Notes: generated by a model from the letters alone, not told the origin. Counted from the first letter of the stretch, positions 11,503 to 24,287 are shown. The stretch: DNA of 64,000 nucleotides from Panagrolaimus kolymaensis (GCA_028622995.1 JAJQJQ010000003.1:3410001-3474000), one strand, 5' to 3'. Numbers and translations are program-made.

Positions 11503-12644
11503 ATGGAGGACAAAATGGGGCTTATTGAAGAACGCACAAGAGAAGCAGAAAATCTTAGAAAGTATGCTTTCATTGGCATTTCTCTCAGTACCATCATGAC
11601 ATTGGTTGGAATTATTGCCATTCCTGGATGTTACACTTACATTCAATACGTCCAAATGCAACTTGAAGATGAAGTCAATTATTGCCGTGTTCAATCACGA
11701 CTTTTGGGTGATCAACTTCAACAAACCTTTAATAGAAATCCTATCCTCCGTAAGTCGCGTGATACCGTGGCTGCTCAACCACACCAAATTAAACAAGCCA
11801 TTTATGTAGGTCAAGCAAACACTCGTCATGCTCGCCAAGCATACGGTGGTGCCACTGCTGGAGCTGAAGAATATAAAGCACCCGGATATGCTCCAAAAGA
11901 TGCTGCTTCTCATGGAAGCCAAGTTGAAGTTGCTCCTGCTGCCATGACTGCCATGGTTTCCGGCGGTGGAGCTTCAGGCGGAGGAGCTTCCGCTAGTGGA
12001 AGTTGCTGCAGTTGTGGACGTGGAGAAGCTGGCCCAGCTGGACCACCCGGTAGTGATGGAAATGATGGTAAAGATGGTGATGCTGGAAATGATGGTACAC
12101 CTGGTCCCGATGCACCTGCACCGCCACCAGTTACTGAAGATTCATTCTGCTTCAAATGTGAAGAATCCCCAGCTGGTTTGTTTTTCATTTAATTTAGTTC
12201 TTTTTGTTAATTCTTGGCAATTAAGGTCCTGCTGGCAATGCTGGTCCTAAAGGTGCTCCAGGTAATGCTGGCGCTCCTGGTCAAGCTGGTGGACAAGGCA
12301 ATGCTGGAACCCCAGGCGCTCAAGGCCCACCTGGCCCAGCTGGAAATGATGGACAACCCGGCGCTCCCGGTGAAGCTGGTGCAGCTGGTCAACTTAATGA
12401 TGTTCCTGGCACTCCTGGTCCCGCTGGTCCAGCTGGACCCGCTGGAGCTTCTGGTCCAAATGGTGGACCTGGACAAGATGGATCACAAGGTTTAGAAGGA
12501 CCTCAAGGTCCTCCCGGTGATGCTGGTGCTCCTGGCGGTCCTGGTCAAGATGGACAACTTGGCTCTCCTGGAGAACTTGGTGCCCAAGGAGATGGAGGCT
12601 CATGCACGCATTGCCCTCCTCCTCGTACCGCTCCTGGATATTAA
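11503..12644 (+). CDS. Cuticle collagen, Ala/Gly-rich
   Basis: Two exons: 11503-12175 and 12226-12644. [20 protein letters not shown] precedes a hydrophobic segment (about residues 24-50). Basic sites (ILRKSRD, RHARQ) precede an Ala/Gly/Ser spacer ([14 protein letters not shown]). Cysteine blocks are [24 protein letters not shown] and CTHCPPPR, with the protein ending TAPGY, a typical nematode collagen terminus. The main Gly-X-Y domain ([16 protein letters not shown]...) is interrupted once by QLNDVPG. Cys spacing and architecture match the collagen at 8812, but sequence and intron number differ, so this is an old tandem pair. Confidence 0.93.
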
Positions 12645-13305
12645 ATACCTCAAAAAATGATTTAATTTGTTTTCCTTTCTATCATTGTTGCTAAATGTTT
12701 GTACATATTGGAGAGCAAATTTATATAAATTTAGACTTTTCGAATCTTTTAAAGTTTTTAAATCAAAATCAATTTTTAACACAAAACAACCGGAAGTGTT
12801 GATATAAAATATTTTAAAAAATTTGTGAATTTTTAAAAAAAAAACAAAAATTGCTGAATCACAAAGTTAATTTCGTCAAAAAGAAAAAATTTTAATGTAT
12901 TAATAATGTGTATGAAATCATGATGAATCACATTCATTCTTTGGAGCGTTTGGTTTTTATTTTTGGCTTAAAAAACAACAGAGGCATGGCATTTGTTAGC
13001 AATTGTTGAAAATAATAAAATTTTAAAAAGACGAAACATAAACAAAAAAAGTAAAGAAAGCTCAAATGAAAGCGATTGAAAGGAGGAAAAAAACAGACTA
13101 ACACAAAAGCAGGTGACGCGAGTTTTTTTATTTATTTCCCGTTAGAGAAAAAGGCGGAACACCACAAAAAAAACTTGAGCTGAGCTGACGACGACAAACA
13201 CGTATAAACTTTTGTTGATGACAGCAAACAAAAATATTTAAAAAGACAATTGTGTGAGAAATCAAAATAAAAAGTGAAATCATTGCGGGATCAATTATAA
13301 AATCG
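12645..13305. other. Intergenic
   Basis: No gene is seen. Purine-rich and A-rich runs lie upstream of the next TATA box. Confidence 0.45.
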
Positions 13306-13315
13306 TATAAAAATA
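13306..13315 (+). promoter_or_regulatory. TATA box of the three-module secreted gene
   Basis: TATAAAAATA stands 69 nt before ATG 13375. A TTTTTCAG acceptor ends at 13365, about 50 nt after the TATA box, again too close for a normal 5' exon. Confidence 0.5.
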
Positions 13316-13374
13316 TCTAACCATTTTTAAAATAACTGTTAATTACGTATCTGTATATTTTTCAGGTAAAAATC

Positions 13375-14179
13375 ATGTTTAAACCAACTCTTTTGGTACT
13401 TTGCCTTGCTTTAAGTTCTTTTGCCCTTGTAAGTATTAATTCCTTTTTTTTAAATTTCTTGTTTGATTTGAAATGAAATTACGCAATTTCAGGTTCTTCA
13501 AAAACGCGATACTGCTGCATTAATTAAGGGAAAGTTTGAAGATTTTAAAGATGATTGTTTTCCCCGCGGCTCTTTAAATGGCTGCACTTGCACCTTTAAA
13601 ACTGCTGATGGTACCGAATCAACCAAATCTTTTGATACCGATATTGAATGCAAAAAGCCAATTCAAGGTTATTTAAAATTTCTTTATTTTTTACGTAAAA
13701 AAAATTGAATTTTAGTCCAAACCATGGAAAACAAGGAAGCATTAAACATTGAATTCAAAGAAAAATTTGGTAAACTTCGTGAAGAATGCTTCCCTCGACC
13801 AGGCAGCGGCTGTCGATGCAATGAAAAGGATTCCAATGGAAATGAAGTTGTTGTTCTTTATAACACTACCAATGAATGCAATGGACCCGTAAGTCGTGTA
13901 AAGCGAGGACAAACCATGAGCTCTCAAAATGACCGGCCAAGTCAAAATGTTCGTGATCCCATTCGTGAAAAGGCTCAAGCCAATTATGCCGCAGTTGTCA
14001 ATGAATTAAATGAAAAATTCAAAGGCCTTCGAGAAGGGTGTTATCCTCGACCCAAAGGTTGTCTTTGTGTAACTGGTAAAGATATTAATGGCCGAGAACT
14101 TACTCAACGATACATGAAAGATAGCGATTGCAAATGCAAAGCTGGAAGTCTTGGATGTCCTGCTGCCGCTGGTGCATAA
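13375..14179 (+). CDS. Secreted protein of three tandem four-Cys modules
   Basis: Three exons: 13375-13428, 13493-13667 and 13716-14179, giving about 230 residues. The signal peptide is MFKPTLLVLCLALSSFALV. Three related modules of about 60 residues follow. Their cores are KFEDFKDDCFPRG...GCTC, KFGKLREECFPRP...GCRC and KFKGLREGCYPRP...GCLC, each followed by a G-x-E stretch and a closing Cys (IEC, NEC, SDC). A dibasic site (SRVKR) separates modules 2 and 3, so the chain may be cut after secretion. A C-terminal extra pair of Cys (KCKAGSLGC) is present. No named family is recognised. A nematode secreted family is likely, with role unknown. AATAAA lies near 14207. Confidence 0.83.
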
Positions 14180-14672
14180 AATATTTTTTCCTAAAATAAT
14201 TGCATTTAAATAAAACCTTTAAATTGTATTTTTCGTGCCATAAATAATGCCAAAAAATAAGTATTGAGCGCTAATTTTCTTTATTTTGAATGAGTAAATA
14301 ATAATATTATAAAGAAAAAATAAAACAAAAAAACTGTTAAACTAATTTAAAAAAAGTGAAAACATTTTTTTCTTCACAATGTACATACAAGTAAAAAAGC
14401 ATTTTGCATTCATTTTGCTGCAGAAACACTGGGAAAGTTGAAAATAAAAAAAATAAAATCGAGAACCAAAAATGATTTACGATTAATGAATAAAAAAAAG
14501 AGAGAGAACCGGAGAGTACTGAGAATTGCGAAGAGTCATGCTGCCAAATACTCAATAATAAAAAGTAAGTTTACGCGTGTCTTCGCAAAATGGCATATTT
14601 TAGAAATGTATTTTTAGATCATCTTTTTCTTATGGTAATAACAGCAAACCATGCATGGCTAAAATTAAAACA
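14180..14672. other. Convergent intergenic region
   Basis: No gene is seen. A last exon of the next minus-strand gene could extend to about 14595 (see that entry). Confidence 0.4.
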
Positions 14673-17600
14673 TTAATTATTTATTTGTGATTTTGTGAAA
14701 CTAAAATTTACCCGATTTTGTCCATTTTGTTGTGGTTGTTGTCCAACTTGGCATACTGATTGACCGGGGCATTGATAATTAGCATTGCATGAACCGATTT
14801 GAACTCCACCTGTGCATGAACATTGGCTGTCACGTTGAGGTTGAGTGGCAACATATGGAGCTGGAGTGGGCAAGTTTCCGGGTTGAGCTTGACTAGCTAA
14901 AACATATTGGCTATAAATTTTCATTTTTTTCTTCTTTTTTTGCTTACATGAATCCCAAACGCAAACTTGAGAACTGGCATCAAAAACAGTAGCAGGTGCA
15001 CAAGGCATACGTTGCCAACGTCCACAGAAAAGATTATTTGGTGCAGGTTGGCATTGAAGGAAATGACTTTTTGATTCTGGATCAGTAGCAAGTGGATCAA
15101 CCATCCATGAACAAATTCCTTGATAACGAGCATTTTGAGTTCCTCCTTGAACTAAAGGACAAGCTTGAGGTTGAACGACAGCAGGTTGTTGATTGCTTGG
15201 TTGAGGGCAATATTGTTGTTGAGTGGTGGTGGTTTGACAATTGTTCTAAATATAAAAAATAAATAATAATACGTAAATTTAAAAAAGCTAAATGTTAGAG
15301 TGCCAAAGCTTGAATTGGTTAAAAAAACTATAAGGAATTGTTGCAATTTTTGGTTTTTAAATATACCGGTTGTTGTTGGGGTTGTTGAGGTGGCATTTGT
15401 TGGGGCATTGGTTGTTGTTGAGGTTGTGGTTGCTGTTGATTATCGCAAACGCATTGAGGATTTTGCATGGTCTGTGGCATAGGTTGTTGTCCTGTAGGGC
15501 AGACACAACCTGATGATTGAATTGGACCATTTTGTTGGGGTTGCATTTGCTGTGGCTGCATTTGTTGCGGTTGTTGCTGTTGTTGGGGTTGAGGAGGAGG
15601 AAGTTGACCAGGTTGTTGTTGTTGCATTGGGGGTTGTTGTTGTTGTGGTTGTTGCTGAACGGAAGGTGGTTGTGATTCAGGTTGCTGTGAATGATTAGTA
15701 ATGTGTGTATGTGAATTAAATTAAGAAAAAGTCAAACGTGCAAGTGTAATGTGCAAAAGTTAATTATAAAAACAACACAAACATTAAATACTTACGTTTT
15801 GTGGTGGATTATAATATTGTTGGCTTTGTTGATCATTACATTGGCATGGTGGTTGTTGTTGCTGTTGGCAGCATTGATCGCGATAAACGGTAGGAGTAGA
15901 AGTTTGAGCCTAAATCATAACCAATTTTTGGTTATTTTGTTCTAAGCTGAAATATTGGATTGTGACAGTAAAAGGGGTGCGGAGCATATTGAAGAGGGTA
16001 TTTTGAAACCAGGGAATAATGGTAAATTTTAAATTTAAAAAAAAAACTCAGGTAAAAAGGAGATAACAAAAAAAGGAGGAAGAAAAAAAGGAATTTTGGG
16101 TAGAATTTAATAGTAAATTTGAAGCAACAAAAAAAGCATGGTTCATTATCAAAAAAGCATCATCGCTACGCACCCCATTGAAGTCAATGCTCACATTCAA
16201 GCAAACACAATTGGTTTGTTGACCGGGGCATGGGCAATTGGGCATATTTTGGGATGATTGCATTTGGGGTGATCGTCGGACAAGTTTACTGTTACGTGAA
16301 ACTGTAATGGGCTCGAGTATTTCGGGTGTGGGACAAACGCAATTATTTTCTCCATTGGGACAGCTGCATTGGCGTGGTGCTTGTCGAATTTCTTGAATGG
16401 TAAACTAAAATAATAGAGGAAGTTTTAATAAAGTTTTATTAATGGTGAATGTCACCTCAACATCTTTTTCAGTTGGACAGAATTGATAGCTTGAGGATTT
16501 TGGACCATCACAAAGTTGCTGTTGGCGGCGAATGGATCGTGTAGTTTTGCAACGACGAGCGGAAGCAACGAATTCATATCCTGGTAGGCATTCACGCAAC
16601 AACCAGATGCCAAGATCTTTGCTACAAAATATTTTTTCTTTATTATTTATTTTTTGCAAAAGCTGTTTCTTTTTTTTCTTCTTCTTTGCTCTTAACTTTT
16701 ACAATCGGAAACGAATGCTTCAATTCCTTACATTTACTTTTTCTCTGATTTGAAATCAAGCATTATTTCAATTTTCTTGAAAAAAGTAACTAGTTGAAAA
16801 AAGTATTGCGCATGAAAGTTTTTGCTTACTTTGCAGCAGGCGCGTCAAGTGCTGCTAATAAATACCAAGTGGTCAGTAGCAGCAAGTAAGAAGCGAGCCA
16901 CTGATGAAAAAAGCGCGCTATTTGCTTCTTCATCTTTCATCATTGCTTAAATATTTTATTTCTCATTGTTTCCAAAAAATATAGAAAAGAAAGAGATATT
17001 TTTTAAGCACTTGGGTTTGTTTCTTGAAGAGCATGAATGCATAGCCATCAACTGAATAAGAAGAAGCATTGATCACAAAATTATTCATTGCAACAGAAAA
17101 AGACAGTCTTTTTAAACCAAATGATAATAATAAAAAGGAACGCATTTTTGTTTTTTGATGAAAGAAAAAAGTTTAATAACAAAGGCGATTTTAAATTCAA
17201 GAAAAAAGGATGTTTTGTTTATTTTTTTGAAAAGACTTCAGTTATTTTTTATCGAGTTACAAAAATGTTCGTTGATGAAGAAAAATGAAAACATGTTTCT
17301 GCATTGTTTTTTTTATCTTGTAGAATTTTAAAAAATAAAGATGCTCAAATTTCTTTTTTATTTTTTGCTTTAAAATCAAACCACAATGAACGATGATGTC
17401 CCTCATCGAGAAATCACACATTTCCGGTCAAAGAAATTTTTCGTTTCCTGCTTTTTCTTAAAAAATGAAAAATGCTAATGGAATGTTTGTTTTGGAAAGA
17501 GAAAAAATGCTTCTTACGCGCAACAGTTTCTAGTTTAAATTTTAAAACAAACTAACTAAACTTTAGAAAGCTTAGAAAAAGTTGCTAAATTAAAGGTTAA

Positions 17601-18081
17601 AAAATGTAAAAAGTGTGAAAAGGGTGCTTGAAAGTGCTTTTTCGTTTTGATAAAAATGTTAAGTAAAAAGTAAACAACTTTTTGTTTTAATAAAATTTAT
17701 GGAAACTTTTTGGCAAAATAAAAACTGAAATAAAACATACCGGTCTCCAGTGTCAAGGTTTTGTTTAACACATTCGACATAACGAAGTGGATCACCAGTG
17801 GCACGAGGAAATCCAGGAAGTTGACAAATATCACCTAAGATAGCTTGCCAATATTGTGGTTCATCTGTGGTGGAAGGTTTTTCTTCGCCAGTTAATTCTT
17901 TTTCATTTATGGCAAAAGCTAAAATTGAATGGAAGTTAATAAAGCTTTTCTTTAAAATGAAATTTTTGTCCAACAAAAATTGAAGGATCAAAAGCTATGA
18001 ATATAATAAATAAGAGATAAACACAGTACCGAAGGCAATAATACAGCCAAATGCAACCGCAAGTCGAAGAGTGCACCGCAT
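14673..18081 (-). CDS. Secreted chitin-binding (peritrophin-like) Gln/Cys-rich protein
   Basis: Eight or nine exons. The start MRCTLRLAVAFGCIIAF at 18081 is a signal peptide. An N-terminal Cys domain follows (ICQLPGFPRATGDPLRYVEC, then WLLRECLPGYEFV), split by an intron of about 1.1 kb (17741-16625). Next come Cys-x-Cys blocks (QCSCPNGENNCVC, CPCPGQQTNCVC), a long Gln/Pro-rich part (15690-15370) and a peritrophin-A/CBM14-type domain (GICSWMVDPLATDPESKSHF, LQCQPAP, MPCAPATVFD, VCVWDS). A final Cys-rich part contains CSCTGG. The fold binds chitin, for example in cuticle, pharynx or eggshell. The 3' end is uncertain: the frame stops at 14673, but a donor at about 14711 and acceptor at about 14658 would give a different short tail. 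Confidence 0.78.
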
Positions 18082-20655
18082 AATTTTAAAAATAATTCCT
18101 AAAAATTGGCAAAAAATAAAGAAGAAAAAAAATTAAAAATACAAAATAGAAACTGTATGAGACAGATTAAAAGCACGCAACCGCAATTTTATTTCAAGAA
18201 AAGTTGTATTGGAATTGCTTTATTGAATTTTCTCTCCCCCTTCTTGGAATAGGCATATATCAGCTTATTTGAAGGCAAGGACAACCTTTGCTTATGCTGA
18301 ATGAAAGAATGCAATGGTTGATAGAAGACTCCTGGAGTCTCCCTATATGAGGACTGACTTGAAAGGGCGGCCTCATCCATCTTTTTTCTTTTTCTCCGAC
18401 CGGATAGCATTGGTTTTTTGCACCTTCATTTGAGACTATGCTTCTTGAGCGGACTGTCCGCGAGTTAAGTTGAACGGTTGTGTGTTCGTTTGATAATCGT
18501 AAGAAGAAGAGCAATCTCGCGCACTTTCTTGCTTGCTTATTACCTTGTTGTGAAAGCTCAGGATGCACAGGAGGAAGAAACCCGCCCGAAGGAGTTAAGC
18601 AAATCCTTCTGGCGTTTTTTTTCTTCTTCCATGAACGCTCAGACGATGGTTTAAGATATGATTGTGTATAAAAAACCGTTTACTCTTTCTCTGGCACTCA
18701 AACTGTTAGAGTTTCATATTTTTTTTGTTTGGTTTAAGTGCGCTCGTAACTGAAGCGTACTAATAGTTTTTCTGATACAAAAGCATAAAAAACTTCTGAA
18801 ACAAACAAAAAAATATAAAAGAATGTGCATGGAAAAAAAGAGTTAAAGTTTAAGTGCAAATTGTGTGAATGCTTGTTTTGGTCGTGACTTGGTCTTCAAT
18901 AATTATCTATGAAAAAACTATGAATACAACATTTGCAACTTTTTAATCAAATTTTTTATTTGAATATATTGACAAAAAATAACTGGAAAAATCAGATAGA
19001 TATAATTATCGCTTATCATTTTTTATACTTTTCCAGACTTAATAATCAATTTTCTAAAAACTAGAAAGTTAATCATTCAAAAGTTTAACTTAGGTCGGGT
19101 TTATTTACCTGGACTCAATTAAAAGAAAGAAAGGAAAAAAGAATAGGAAAATCGATGCTTTATGAATTGAAACCGGTGGATTCAATCGAGAATCGAACGG
19201 GCGACAATCGCTTCCGCAAATAATGACCGGTTTAATGAAGGAAAAAAAGATACTTTTTAAAAAATGAAAGTGAAATAATGGTTTATTTATTTTCTTTTTT
19301 CCTTTTTTCGCATCATCTTACAAAACAACGGAAGCGATCGAACTTAATTTATTTATCGTTTTTGTGTGGTCGAATTGTTGCATGGTCAAATAAAACCAAA
19401 AAACAAATATTATATGGAAAGAGAGAAAAGAATTTTAGAGAAGAAAAAGATTAAGCATAGAAATATAAAAAAATAATCAGCTTTAATCGGGTGATTTTGG
19501 AGGTTTGAAAAATAGACAATAGATAATTTAAAAAAGAGCTCTATTGCAATATCCGGGCGTCATTATCAGGAAACAAGTTAGTTACCGAAGAATTTTAAGA
19601 ACGAAAGTAAAATCTATATTTGCCTATTTTTTATGTTGCTACAATTGCGCATAGTTTACATAATAAAAGTTTCTAGTTTCTCTATGGATAAAGAAAGTAA
19701 GTACAAAAAAGTGTCCATATTTTATTTGTTTTATCATTCAAATGTTTGTGTTTCTTTATTTCCATTTTTTCATATTTTTTCATTTCACTTTTTCTTAAAC
19801 AATATTTATTTTGCTATTATATCTAAAAAATAATATCTTAATTTTTTTACCCATTCTTTTCAGGAATGATTAAGCAAAAGTTTTTTTTTCAAGGTGAAAA
19901 AATTGATGAGCTTTACTCCTTTGAAGGACTTAGTCATCGTTTGGTTGCATGCAATAGAATCAGAAGAGAAATAGCCATTTTTGAACAAGCAGCAATAACT
20001 TTTTTTTGTTACTCTTTTTCTTTTTCTTTTTTTGAGTAAAGAGGTCTTAAACGCGGAGAACTTGATATTGTTTTTACTCGTTTTTGTTAGTGTCTGAGCT
20101 TTTTTTCCTTCGTTAAAAACTAAACGGAAAACTTAACTTAGTTAAAAAAGAAAAAGGAAGGGTCCATGGTACTTGAAAAAACAATATATCGTTCGAGCAT
20201 CCAATTCTTTTTAACAAAAGGCATTTTTATTTTTGTATGTCACTTATCAGATTTGCAATTTTTTTGTTGTTGTTGAATTTCTTTATTTTTTCGCTGTTCC
20301 AAGCTTCTTTTTAAGAACATTGTTTTACACATGTCAAGTAACTCTTAAGATACTACTACTTTAACTTCATTGCCTAAAGATTATGTATTCGATGTATGTA
20401 AGCAGGAAAAAGGAATAATGAAAGCTGAAGCATATCTTTCGCAATGCTCAACTTTCCATGAATGTTATTGTTGTGTAATTTGATAGTTTCAAAATTCTTC
20501 TTTGTCTTGTAAAAAAAATTGCTTAAGGCTACTACTAAACCAGATTTTATGAATACAATCTCCACAACTCAGAAAGTTAAAAAGTTGATATTGCGAAAAA
20601 AAGTAACAAGGAAAGAAAAAAATAAAATTGCTACAAATTAACCATTTTACATTTT
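18082..20655. other. Gene-poor stretch
   Basis: About 2.6 kb with no well-supported gene. 18.4-18.7 kb is less A/T-rich than its surroundings. 19.17-19.23 kb holds an 8-bp inverted repeat, AAACCGGT/ACCGGTTT. A weak two-exon reading (19685-20039) was rejected. Confidence 0.45.
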
Positions 20656-22061
20656 TCACAGCACTTTTTTGCCACTATATTGTTTTGAAACGTTATATTT
20701 CATTACACCGGTACCGCGACCAAGTAAATATTCTAATTTTAAATTTAGTCTCAAAAATTCAAATACATGATCATAAGCACTTCGGCGTTTATAAGCATTT
20801 TTATATGGGGCCATAACCTTTCTAATTGCCTGAGTTGCATCGAGAAGATTGTAATGTGGGATACGAGTGAAGAAAAAGTGATGAGCAACGTGGCCTAAAA
20901 ATTTATGATAAAAACAAAATAAAAAAATATGAGGAAAAATTTACCATCGGTAATATGATGTAAAGCAGAATCCATACCAAAACCATAATAACGATCAATG
21001 GTTTGAACTTGGCCTTTAACATAATTCCATGTTCCTTCTTCATATATTTCAATTTCTTCATCTTGATGTTGAAGATATGTGATCATGACCAACCAAAAAC
21101 CTTGGAAGAGTAATGGAACATAATAATATTTAATAAAGTTACAAATACTGTAGTTGCTAATATGGAAAGCCACGCATGCGCAAATTAAACAAAGTACACC
21201 ACTGACGACACATTGAAGACGTTCGCGGTTATTATTAAAGAGCTTCGACCAAGGCCAAAAATGAGAGCCATCGGGAAGACCAGCGACAGTATAAATTGGG
21301 CTCCATCTAAAACACAATTTTGAACTTTTTTGTTCGTTGAACTCATAAAAGAAAAAAATCACACCATTTTGGAGTCTATGATAAAAAAAGGCTACACAAA
21401 TCAGCGACGCAACAAAAAAAAATTGATAAGATTTGTCGCGCCACAGACTGAATTCATTTTTTTTTTGCAAAAAAAGGGGACATACCTAATGAAACCACTG
21501 AGAGGGAATTTTGAGAAGTTTTTAGAAAACCAATCACGATTGATATGATCTTCTTCCGTAACCCAAGGATGGCCTTTATCTTTATCAATATGTGAAGTAT
21601 ATTGATGATGTTGTCTATGAGATTTTTGCCAGGGCCAATATGGAGAAAGAATAGGAGCATGAGCAATATGTCCACATAAATCATTTAACCAAGTATAATT
21701 AGAAAAAGTTCCATGACCACAATCATGCCCAACACAAAATAATGAACTGGCGAACATACCCGTAAACCAATACCTAAAAAATTTAAATACTTATTTATTT
21801 TGAAATCAATGCTATAAATGCTTACCAAATAAGGAGACCGGTCCAGCCGGCATAACTTTCCACTGAAGGTAGAATATAATAAAGGGCACCTAAGATAACA
21901 AAATCTTGAATAAGAAAATAAAAAGATTTTAATGCATTTTTTTCAAAACAATGCGCAGGAATAGCCTTTTTTATTTCTTCTAAAGTTGGCAAAGCTTTAA
22001 CAGGTTGGATTATTTCTTCTTCAGATACTAAAATCGTTTGAGTAACCGAAGGTGGCGCCAT
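20656..22061 (-). CDS. fat-2: Microsomal delta-12 (FAT-2-like) fatty-acid desaturase
   Basis: A membrane-bound di-iron enzyme of the endoplasmic reticulum. FAT-2 in C. elegans makes linoleate from oleate, the gateway to polyunsaturated fatty acids. Four or five exons start MAPPSVTQTILVSEEE at 22061. All three His boxes are present: HDCGH (about residue 100), HRQHH (about 140) and HVAHH (about 310). Other family blocks are AIPAHCFEKNALKS, WLNDLCGHIAHAPILSPYWP, GLPDGSHFWPWSKLF, TIDRYYGFGMDSALHHITDG and HFFTRIPHY. The HDCGHG box and the HPWVTEEDH block fit FAT-2 better than the omega-3 enzyme FAT-1. The C-terminus ends KYNVSKQYSGKKVL, where a lysine-rich tail could act in ER retention. Confidence 0.92.
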
Positions 22062-24287
22062 TTTAGAAAAAAACCTTTCTTGATTCTCTTATGATATTTG
22101 ATCAACGAAAAAAATCTTTTTTTGCCCCAAGCTTTTAGGTATTATGTATGAATTTTTGGCTTTTTGGCGGTCCGCCTTTAAAAAAAACTACGCTATATTA
22201 AATAAGGAAGATTTTTTAAGTACATTTCTATGTCTAGCGTGAAACCGTCCGAAAGGTAGAGGAAGAGGAATTTAAAATATGGCGTGATCTCTTCCTTCCT
22301 TTCCCTTTTCTTGTTCTCGCTCGTTGCAAAGAACCATTGTCTCTAATTTTATGGAAATCAAAGGGCTAAGCCGGGGCAGCTCCATTTTAAACGATGCATG
22401 TGCGTTTCACTTTAAAAAACGCACACAAGTCATTTTCGCTTCTTCGTTTTGACTTTAAAATTTTTTGAGCGCACTTTGTTCGATTGTCCTTCGACCCATC
22501 GGTCATTCTACGTGGAAAAAAAAAGATGTAAGGAAACAAAAAAAGAATAAGGCGAGCATTTTTTGATAACGCTATTTTTTATGGCTTGTGCGCGTTCAAA
22601 GTTTCAAAAGTGTTAATTATTTTGCACATTTTTTTTTTTGAAATAATAAACACGCTGTTATTATTTTCTTTCCTTATGTTTCAGCATAAATAGGATGACG
22701 ACGCTCAAAGAAATATACTGCCAAATTTCTGAAAAATTACAAGGAAATATAATTTATTAAAACAAAATCAGCAGTTTATTTATTTCATATATAAAAAAAG
22801 AAAAACTACATTGTTTTAACATTGAAATGAGTCATAAAATGAAATAGTAAAAATATTACCACACTCAGTGATGTTACGGTACTATTTTTTTGGTTTTTTT
22901 TTAATGAAAAAAGAAGAAAAATAAACGTGTAAAGAATTTGGTAACTTTTTGTGACCAAAACAAAAAAGCAACTTTTTTAAAAGTCAATGAAATTTTTTTT
23001 TAGAAAATTAAAAAACAAACACAAAAAATTAAACCATTCATTTCATTAAAATTGAGCAAATAAATTAAATCAATATAGCCGCTTTTTGCACAAAAAAGCA
23101 ATGGAAAATTTAAAAAAATATGGATGGAATGAAGCAATAACAAAAAGGAGAATTCTTGTGTAAAATCAAAACGTTTACATATTTGTAACTTTATTCCATT
23201 TGCAAATAAAAATTCATAATATTCTTTTTTATTTAAACTGTAATTAACGAATAAAAAAATGTGCCATTCTTTTTTTGTTTATTTTTTTGAACTTAAAATT
23301 TTTTCGCGTTTTTTTTTCAACGTGAACGTGAAAGAAAAAAATGGCTGATGATGTGAGAAAAGCAGCATTTAACAACAAAGTAAATGAAGGCGTTGTGAAA
23401 ATGGCATTTCACTCATTATACATACATACATTTTTTATGAAATAAACCTTTAAGCTTTTATAGCATTTTTTTATTTATTAAGCTTTTACTTTCATTGATT
23501 GCATTCATAAAAATTTTTTTACCTCTTTTTTCAAATTTTTTTGATAATAAAAATACAAAAAGTATTTTTTTAAACAAAAGCAGTTTCTTTACTCCCATTT
23601 TCTGGAATTTGAAAATAAAAAGAAAATACAATCTGTAGTTTTACTTTGTATTAAGATGCTTAACAAAAATTCCTTTTTTGTATGAAAAATTAATTATTAC
23701 TGTGCTTTGCGTGTTCACTTTCGCATTTCCTTTTTTTTTCAAATTTTATAGACTATTTTTTCACCTCCTTTGCGTCTTTTTTTTCTATTAACACAGACTT
23801 TTCCCAGTTTTTTCCTTTCTCTTGCATTTTTGACCAGCACCACATAATTGGCTTCTGGATAAATTGAAGGCTAAAAAAGTGTCAATTTTCGTTATAATCA
23901 AAATTTTTATTTAAAAAAAGAAGCTTCATCTTTCTGAAATGTGACGCATATGAAAAAAAAGATAAATATTTTAAATTTTACAGATGTTTTTGCTTTATTT
24001 ATTTATTTTACAAAGTTGTTTTTGTTGATAAAATTCATTGAGTTTAAAAACCATTGAAAATATTTGTCTGCTAAAAGTGTATTTTTAGTTTTTTTTAATT
24101 TTATAAATATGTTATAAATATTCGTTAATCAAGTGTTATGTTTATTAAACACTTTTTTATATTGGTTAAAATCTTTGCTTTCCATAATTTTTTAAAAGTT
24201 TTATCTTCCGTTTTATTCCTTTCATAAACATTTATTTTTTAACATAGTAAATATTTGACAAATTAAATTTATTATAGAAAGCCGCAT
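22062..24287. other. Gene-free intergenic region
   Basis: About 2.2 kb of A/T-rich sequence with long A and T runs. No exon or RNA gene is supported. It separates the divergent fat-2 and 24288 genes, so it should contain both promoters. Confidence 0.5.

Noticed and set aside
11910..12603. Minus-strand Pro/Ser and Thr/Ser-rich frames
   Set aside because: Shadows of the Gly-X-Y codons of the collagen on the plus strand.
15300..15700. Plus-strand Val-rich frames
   Set aside because: They are antisense to the Gln repeats (CAA read as TTG/GTT) of the chitin-binding gene.
18260..18671. Overlapping short frames on both strands
   Set aside because: No splice partners, no domain and no signal peptide; the block is merely less A/T-rich.
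19685..20039. Two-exon reading MDKERMIKQKFFFQ...
   Set aside because: A good donor and acceptor exist, but the product is about 62 residues, ends in a Phe/Ser run from a T/C tract and has no recognisable feature.
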